From positions 4,754,988 to 4,818,987 of the forward strand of contig NW_023503372.1 in assembly GCF_014529535.1 (NCBI RefSeq): a stretch of 64,000 nt of DNA, read 5' to 3'. The stretch comes from Bradysia coprophila (lineage: Eukaryota; Arthropoda; Insecta; Diptera; Sciaridae). Position numbers and translations under genes: made by a program. Positions 58,549 to 64,000 of this stretch are shown here, one piece after another. Each line of letters begins with the position of its first letter. Positions within the stretch are counted from its first letter, which is position 1. Below the pieces are notes generated by a model. It searched no databases. It had not been told where the DNA came from and saw nothing but the letters and a program-made list of their open reading frames with translations.

Positions 58549-60775
58549 ATGAGCGACACAGTAAGAATTGACTGAGCATTTGATTGCTTCGTACGCGTTA
58601 CATATCAATTTTTTCACTCCAGAGTTCACCGTCAACTATTACTTCAACTGATGCTGTAGACGTAGTGTCACCGGACCCTCCATTGGCACCGAATTGGAAT
58701 GACAACATGGAAAAGACTATACTATCACTCCAACCTTATCAGCTATTTCCAATTGCCGCTGATACATTGGAATACGCCACAATCGCCTCCCTATTGGATC
58801 CGTTCGAAATCAACGCTGTCGAGCAGATTGTCAATCCAATGCTGTGGTCGCGATTCACCAATACAAGAAAACAAATGTTGCTGTCGAAAAGTGACGATTG
58901 CACCCTTCTGCCAAAACTGTCGTCAGATCACACGAAAATATTTCATCAGATGCACATAGCATCGTCTTTTGAACCGGACGCTCGAGTAGCTGCCTATCCG
59001 TACAATGACAATTTGGCTCTACTTTTTCATTGCACCAGAAGTATGGCAAATGTGAATACCATTCTAATTCAAGGCCTGGACGAGCGATTGGGAGCGGGAG
59101 GATTGTTGGGAAAAGGAATCTATTTTGCATCGGATCCTCGCAAATCTGTGTTCTATGATGGCTGTGGAGGTACCATATTTCTCTTCATGGTGCTTTTAGG
59201 TGACTGTTTGTCTGTCAGTCAACGGGAAGCGCAGCTATTTGTTAGAGAACCGTTGAAGGTGTCACGTCAACAAAGAAATTACAACGACGTTAATTTCGAT
59301 TCAATCGTTGGTCAGCCAGGTGTTAATGGTAGCTGCGAATACGTTGTTTACAATAGGTAATTTCAGCATTTAATTTCACCAGAATTCGATTTACCGATTT
59401 ACCGGATATCGCCGAATTTTCATGACGGCGTGACTTTTTCTTCACTTACCGTGACATCACTTTCTGTGATTTTCCGGGAATTGACTTTCTGGATCATTTT
59501 ATGACTTTTCGGGATAATTTGTGACTTTTCGACTTTCCGAAGCTGTTTCCCCCTCGCCAGAATTTAGATGAACCTGATACAACTTGTTTTCTATCAATTT
59601 GTAGATTCCAATGCTGTCCACTATACAAGATCAGCTATAAAGCCAGCTCTACTGGTACTGCTGGCATTTACTCACAATCGATAAACTCTTTACCACCATT
59701 CGCATGGAAATCATCAAAAGACGGTGCGATTGCAACGCCTCCATCGACGATCAGCAGCGATTGGCCTTTGTATGCGAAAAATATTTTCATCCAAATGGGA
59801 GTAGCTCCACAAATTCAACAAATGGACGTAGACATGTCACCTCAAGTGAAAATTGAAGAGACTGCCGAGGCCATTGACGATAAAATGACCGTTTTGGCAA
59901 ACCTCGGCTTCCCAAACACTGAACGGACCTTGGATGTATTGAAGAAGAATTCGTACGATCTTGATGCAACAATTAACGCTTTGTTGGAAGAGAGTGCTGG
60001 TACCATGCTTGATGAATCTGAAATTTTGATCAACAATAAACTGGCTACGTTATCGAACTTGGGCTTCATCAATGCCGAATTGAATGCAGAAATTCTGAAG
60101 AAAAATTCGTACGATCTCAACCGGTGTGTGTGCGAATTGTTGGAACAGGGTGCTTCTGATGGAAGGGCTGACGATGCAGATGCTACCAATGGGGCTGGAC
60201 CCTATCAATCGCAAAAATCTAAATTTAAGGAATGCGAAATCTGTAGTGAATCAATTGATGAATCATCTCCCCTCTGGAAAGTTTTACTATGCGGTCATGA
60301 GCTGTGCGAGCAGTGTTACGAACAAATCGAAACCACACGTACAACAATGTCAGGCATTCAACACACATTCATCAAATGTCCGTTTTGTTTGAAAACCTCT
60401 GGCACAGAAATCGGAACCTGTCCGAATGGTGCGATGACCACATCTATAGTGGCAACACCATGTCAAGGTTATGAAGAATATCATTCGATAAGAGTTCAGT
60501 ATACTATTGAATGTCCCAGTTATCAATTAAACCGAACGGCTTTCCTGCCCGACAATGATGAAGGAAACGAACTCTTGCGCCTGTTGCGAATTGCATGGGA
60601 CAGACGCATCTGCTTCACCATCGGCACAAGTGCAACGAATGGCCAAGAAAACGCGTTGGTTTGGAATATTCACCACAAGACCGCGCAGAATGGTGGAGTT
60701 ATGAGTCATGGGTATCCAGACGATACTTTCATCAATCGTTGCAAATCTGAATTGAATGCATTTGGGATAAATTGA
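58549..60775 (+). CDS. PARP-UBA-UBA-RING-Deltex C-terminal (DTC) fusion protein
   Basis: Three exons, 58549-58560, 58623-59356 and 59605-60775, give 638 residues. Order: ADP-ribosyltransferase (PARP) domain, about residues 90-265, with His140 (LLFHCTR), Tyr171 (GKGIYFA) and Glu243 (CEYVVY), a complete H-Y-E triad; UBA domains at about 340-378 and 392-430 (LANLGF, LSNLGF); C3HC4 RING at 459-510 (CEIC ... CGHELCEQC ... CPFC); and a Deltex C-terminal domain at about 515-638 (CPNGAM, RTAFLPDNDEGNELL, FTIGTSATNGQ, IHHKT, GYPDDTF). RING-DTC proteins are ubiquitin ligases that also bind NAD/ADP-ribose and can modify ubiquitin; PARP domains transfer ADP-ribose. Exon 2 ends inside the PARP domain and exon 3 completes it (R249, then FQCCPLYKISY), so both belong to one reading frame. 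Probably nuclear or cytosolic; no signal peptide or membrane segment. Glycine after the triad His is Cys here. Confidence 0.88.
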
Positions 60776-61059
60776 TTCGGTTGTCGTTCGGCGAAACAAT
60801 TTATTTGATTACATACAAAGAGACATCACGAACTTTTGAATATATTCGAGTGTCTTTTGTACTCTGAAATGGAAATTGTTGTTTATGAATTCAATCTAAG
60901 TGTCCCGAAGCACATCATGAGCTCTGTTTGGTTCTATGCTTCGCGTAAAAATCTCTTACACTCTGACTCTGTGCAGCGACATAACTAAAGTTTCGCAATT
61001 TCAAAATCAGTTTCAGTTGAAAATCAACATTACTTGAGACTGAGTCTATTCTTCTCGGC
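60776..61059. other. 3' flank of the PARP-DTX gene
   Basis: No AATAAA found; AATATA near 60838 is a weak candidate. No other feature. Confidence 0.35.
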
Positions 61060-61420
61060 TAAAGAAGGGAATAGTAGATTATCAGATGGGTAATAGTATT
61101 TTTCATGTGTCGGGGCCGAAAATGAGGGAGTTTCGAGATTTTCTCGGGTTTTCGACCCCTTACATGAAAATTTTTTTGAGTATCTGTTTTGGACGATTGA
61201 TTTTAGGCACTTTCGCATGGAGCCCTCACTTCGTTCGGGCCACAACTCGCGAAATTGCCTAAAAACAATCGTCCAAAACAGATACACAAATAACTATTGC
61301 ATAACAAGGGGCGAAAGTAAAAAAATTCAAACGTGTGAAGTTTGCAGCCCGCGCCGCAGGCAAGGGCGGCAATCACACGATTTGAATTTTTTTACTTTTG
61401 CCCCGAGTGATGCATACTAT
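61060..61420. repeat. Nested palindromes, TTTTGGACGATTG and GGGGCGAAAGTAAAAAA
   Basis: Two consecutive hairpins: 61189-61280 (arms TTTTGGACGATTG, TTTTAGGCA; loop with CTTCGTTCGGG) and 61308-61404 (arms GGGGC.AAAGTAAAAAAATTC; loop CCGCGCCGCAGGCAAGGGCGG). Confidence 0.65.
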
Positions 61421-61890
61421 TTTTTATGCCAAATACTGCGGAAGATTTGTATTTTCGGTCCGAAACAAAACATAATTTTAATTAAACTGTTGAGTTATCA
61501 ACAAAATTTGCTGTAGAAACACCAAAATGCCGAAAAGGGCGGGGGCCAAGGGCGGCAGCCCCCTGGTATAAAAATAAAAACAATTTAACAAATGAAATTA
61601 CTGTAAACATACATTCACTTGCTCACAAAACATTTGGCTATCGTCAACACAACACTTCACTCAATGCGTACTTTCAATCAAGTGAACATGTGTTTTCGAG
61701 ACATATGAGGACCGAAAGTAAAATGATGACAGTGACATTTACTTTCGGCCCGCAAATACGCACGCCCACGGGACGAAAGTAAAATGATGACAGTGACATT
61801 TACTTTCGGCTCAAGGCCTGAATTTTTTTACTTTCAGTCACCATTTGAGGACCGAAAATACAAACTTTCGCAGTATTTGGCATAAAAAAG
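61421..61890. repeat. Inverted repeat enclosing a tandem duplication
   Basis: Arms of about 42 bp (TTTTATGCCAAATACTGCG and its mirror CGCAGTATTTGGCATAAAA). Inside are two direct copies of GACCGAAAGTAAAATGATGA (near 61712) and GACGAAAGTAAAATGATGAC (near 61770), each an imperfect palindrome. Confidence 0.7.
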
Positions 61891-62219
61891 TATCTGAGGG
61901 CTTCAACCCAAGCCTCATCACTTCACAACAATGTTTTCACCGTCCTGTGCTGAATGTGAAAAAGCATCCATTGGAGGGGATATACCAACGCACTGGATAT
62001 ACATGTCGAGTCAATACACTTTCATCCAATCCCTCTTTCTATCGTATCTGTCTTGTTGTTGCGTACTTTTCGTTGAGTTGCAGAACAGACGCTGGTCGGG
62101 GTTATAATTCGATCTGTCATAATAGCCGGCTGAAAACAGTAAACAAACATTGTCGTCGTGCATTTTTGCTCATTTATTACCAAACAATCCGAAGACCTCT
62201 GACCAAGCACAACATTGGA
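61891..62219. other. Upstream region of zinc-finger gene
   Basis: Starts with a half copy of the GGGCTTTAGCCC foldback (GTATCTGAGGGCTTCAACCC). The open frame running through it lacks recognisable homology. Confidence 0.4.
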
Positions 62220-63417
62220 ATGGAATTTGCGTCCGATATTTTTGATTCGTGCAATCGTAGCGATAGTAGTCACTGTGAAAACAACGCAGGATCTGACGAG
62301 GTAAAATGTTTTTCTACTATTTCGACGTTGTGTTTACTTGTATGTTTACTCACAAACACGGTTCGATGTTTACTCACAGCTAATGGACAGTGTGACATCA
62401 TTTCGATTCATTGAGCCTGAAGTTATAATCAAAGAGTTCAGCATCGAGCAATTGAAAGCAATGAAAAGCCAACGTTTCGATAAAGACACCCTGTGCCTGA
62501 TATGTCCGGTGTGTGACAAAAGTTTTCAACGGAACAGTCATCTCAAACGACACATACTTATCCACACCAAAGAGAAGGTTTGTTAAAATGAACCTAAGAG
62601 GAGCCGACTTGTATTAATGAATAGTGGTGTCCGTGCCTCGCTTGTCCTTAGAAGTCGGCCCACCTCATAGAGATGAGTTCCTCTGGAATCGGGGAATCTG
62701 GCACGCGGTGCAGAAAGAATGCACTTTTAAACTACGTAAAAGGTGAACTCGCACACGCAAGTTTATTGCTGCAAATGCTTTTTAGCCATGTCATGGACTC
62801 AATGACTCCTTTTACAAAATTTTGGTATCGAAAATTTGTGTGCGAGTTCACCATTTACGTAGTTGAAAAATGCGTTGTTTCAGCACCGTGTGCCAAATTA
62901 CCCCCACGCCGTTCCTCTAAAGCCCATATTTTGTTAAAATATTTTTTTGACAAACATTTTCAGCCCTTCAAATGCGATGTGTGTGACCGAGAATTCAATC
63001 AATCATCCACCATGAAAAGTCATAAGAAAAGTGTCCACTCGAATTACAGACCGTTTTTGTGCACAGAGCCCAATTGTACGAAATCGTTTAGCATCATGTC
63101 CAATTTGAAAATACATCAGAAATCGCATCAATTCGTCAAAGAGCTGACTTGCCAGCACTGTACACGATCGTTTAAACATCAGAGTTCGTTGCAAGCACAC
63201 GCGAAGATGCATGTTTTCGAACTTATTGGTAAGAATTGAAATTTGTTTGCTTTAGCATCGATTTGTTACGGTTGTCGTAGTTTTTGATGCTAAGCTGTAA
63301 ACTAGCTACATTTCAATTTAGAGAAAATTTTGAAATTTTAAGTATTACGACGAGGCTTAATTAACAATTTGGCAACAACAATTTACAGATTCATTCTCAT
63401 TTACACTTAAATGCTAA
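62220..63417 (+). CDS. C2H2 zinc-finger protein, four fingers
   Basis: Four exons: 62220-62300, 62380-62577, 62964-63228 and probably 63389-63417, about 190 residues. Fingers are C-x2-C-x12-H-x3-H (CPVCDKSF ... HLKRHILIH), C-x2-C-x12-H-x4-H (CDVCDREF), C-x4-C (CTEPNCTKSF) and C-x2-C (CQHCTRSF). The HTKEK-P linker joins finger 1 to finger 2 across an intron. Probably a DNA-binding transcription regulator. The last exon rests on a single acceptor; if it is wrong, the reading frame stops at GTAAGAATTGA and the tail is KN. The N-terminal 27 codons are acidic and Ser-rich. Confidence 0.7.
62730..62864. repeat. MITE in zinc-finger gene intron, AACTACGTAAA ends
   Basis: Ends AACTACGTAAA and TTTACGTAGTT with adjacent GTGAACTCGCACAC mirrored by GTGTGCGAGTTCAC. 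About 135 bp, sits in the intron 62578-62963 without touching its splice sites. Confidence 0.75.
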
Positions 63418-63447
63418 AATATAAGAAATTGATAAAAATGTAGTTCC

Positions 63448-63590
63448 CAGTGCCGGACTGGCCGTTATGGGCGTTCGGGCGATTCCCGAAGGGCCTTTTG
63501 ATTTTTGTATGGATAAATGACGACGAAGGGCTTTTTGAGAAATTTCTCCATACAATGCCCGAAGGGCTTTTTTGAGCCAGTCCGGCACTG
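63448..63590. mobile_element. hAT-like MITE, CAGTGCCGGACTGGC ends, 8-bp duplication
   Basis: 143 bp with perfect CAGTGCCGGACTGGC inverted ends and the direct duplication GTAGTTCC (63440-63447 and 63591-63598). Subterminal CCGAAGGGC words are repeated. No ORF. Confidence 0.85.
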
Positions 63591-63598
63591 GTAGTTCC

Positions 63599-64000
63599 AT
63601 TGCCAATCTTTTCACTAAAAGTGAGGTAGCCAAAAATGTCATTATTTCGAAGCATTACACGAACGTTCAAGCTTATGACTTTATCGATCCCATTCATAAA
63701 ATCAACTCCATTCTTATGGTTTTCATAAAAAGATCACTGAGCGAATTATTTCGATTTTCTCGAAACAATCCGCTGAATTTGTTCTTGGTGTAGCTCAATG
63801 ACAGAAATTTTTGAGCCGGCGAAATTGGTCGAAAGATTTTTTTTGTCATTTTCAAGTTCAAGAAATATCCATTCGGTTGGTTAATTCAACTTTTTTTCTC
63901 TAAAAAAGCCCGAATTTGAAAAAAAAACTATCGAAAAATGAAACAAAAGAATTCTTTTGGTCAGGGCAGTTCTGAGGTATCTATCGACAGTATGGCAATG
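63599..64000. other. 3' end of window, no gene
   Basis: Nothing supported. Confidence 0.35.

Noticed and set aside
58584-59360. Start of the PARP gene at a TTG in the same frame
   Set aside because: ATG in a 12-nt exon at 58549 with GTAAGA donor and CAG acceptor at 58622 gives a proper start in the same frame.
61845-62414. 189-codon frame upstream of the zinc-finger gene
   Set aside because: Crosses a foldback half copy and the first zinc-finger exon in another frame; no homology.

Overview
This is eukaryotic, AT-rich, intron-bearing DNA. Introns are mostly 57-80 bp with GT-AG ends. The gene content is animal and insect-like: a type I fatty acid synthase, a DM9 protein, a collagen galactosyltransferase, METTL7-type methyltransferases, and Jockey- and LOA-like LINEs. 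My best inference is a nematoceran fly, possibly a fungus gnat; the sequence alone does not prove this. There are no operons, and the neighbouring genes do not form an obvious pathway. Layout from left to right: (1) 1-3457, plus strand: 3' part of a nardilysin-type M16 metallopeptidase gene. (2) 4359-5089, minus: small unrecognised secreted protein. (3) 5450-12200: repeat-rich, with a TIR element, a LINE RT scrap and a doubly truncated LOA/R1-like LINE with ORF1 and ORF2. (4) 12237-20452, minus: tandem array of METTL7-like methyltransferases with three intact copies, one pseudogene and one scrap, invaded by a hAT-like MITE. (5) 20700-26600: foldback elements and MITEs plus a broken lysine/arginine-rich ORF. 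(6) 26611-35411, minus: complete six-exon animal-type fatty acid synthase of 2394 aa. (7) 35412-43000: mostly non-coding, with a decayed gene carrying a Myb/SANT-like stretch and an ATCGAT-rich element. (8) 43046-43845, minus: DM9 protein ending in a CaaX-like motif. (9) 44339-46290: large repeat element containing a 20-bp minisatellite and a near-perfect hairpin. (10) 48341-48862, plus: NHP2. (11) 51537-56245, minus: GT25 procollagen galactosyltransferase ending in KTEL. (12) 56480-58128, plus: Jockey-like LINE fragment. (13) 58549-60775, plus: the most striking gene, a single polypeptide joining a PARP-type ADP-ribosyltransferase domain, two UBA domains, a C3HC4 RING and a Deltex C-terminal domain. 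(14) 62220-63417, plus: four-finger C2H2 protein. The PARP-UBA-UBA-RING-DTC protein is my candidate for the undescribed system. It would place in one chain the two activities that mammals divide between the partners PARP9 and DTX3L. One intron lies inside the PARP fold, so the fusion is hard to explain as two adjacent genes. The second theme is the density of small inverted-repeat transposons, several with clean target-site duplications and nested insertions. Exon coordinates were derived by hand from splice consensus and reading frame; no transcript data were available.
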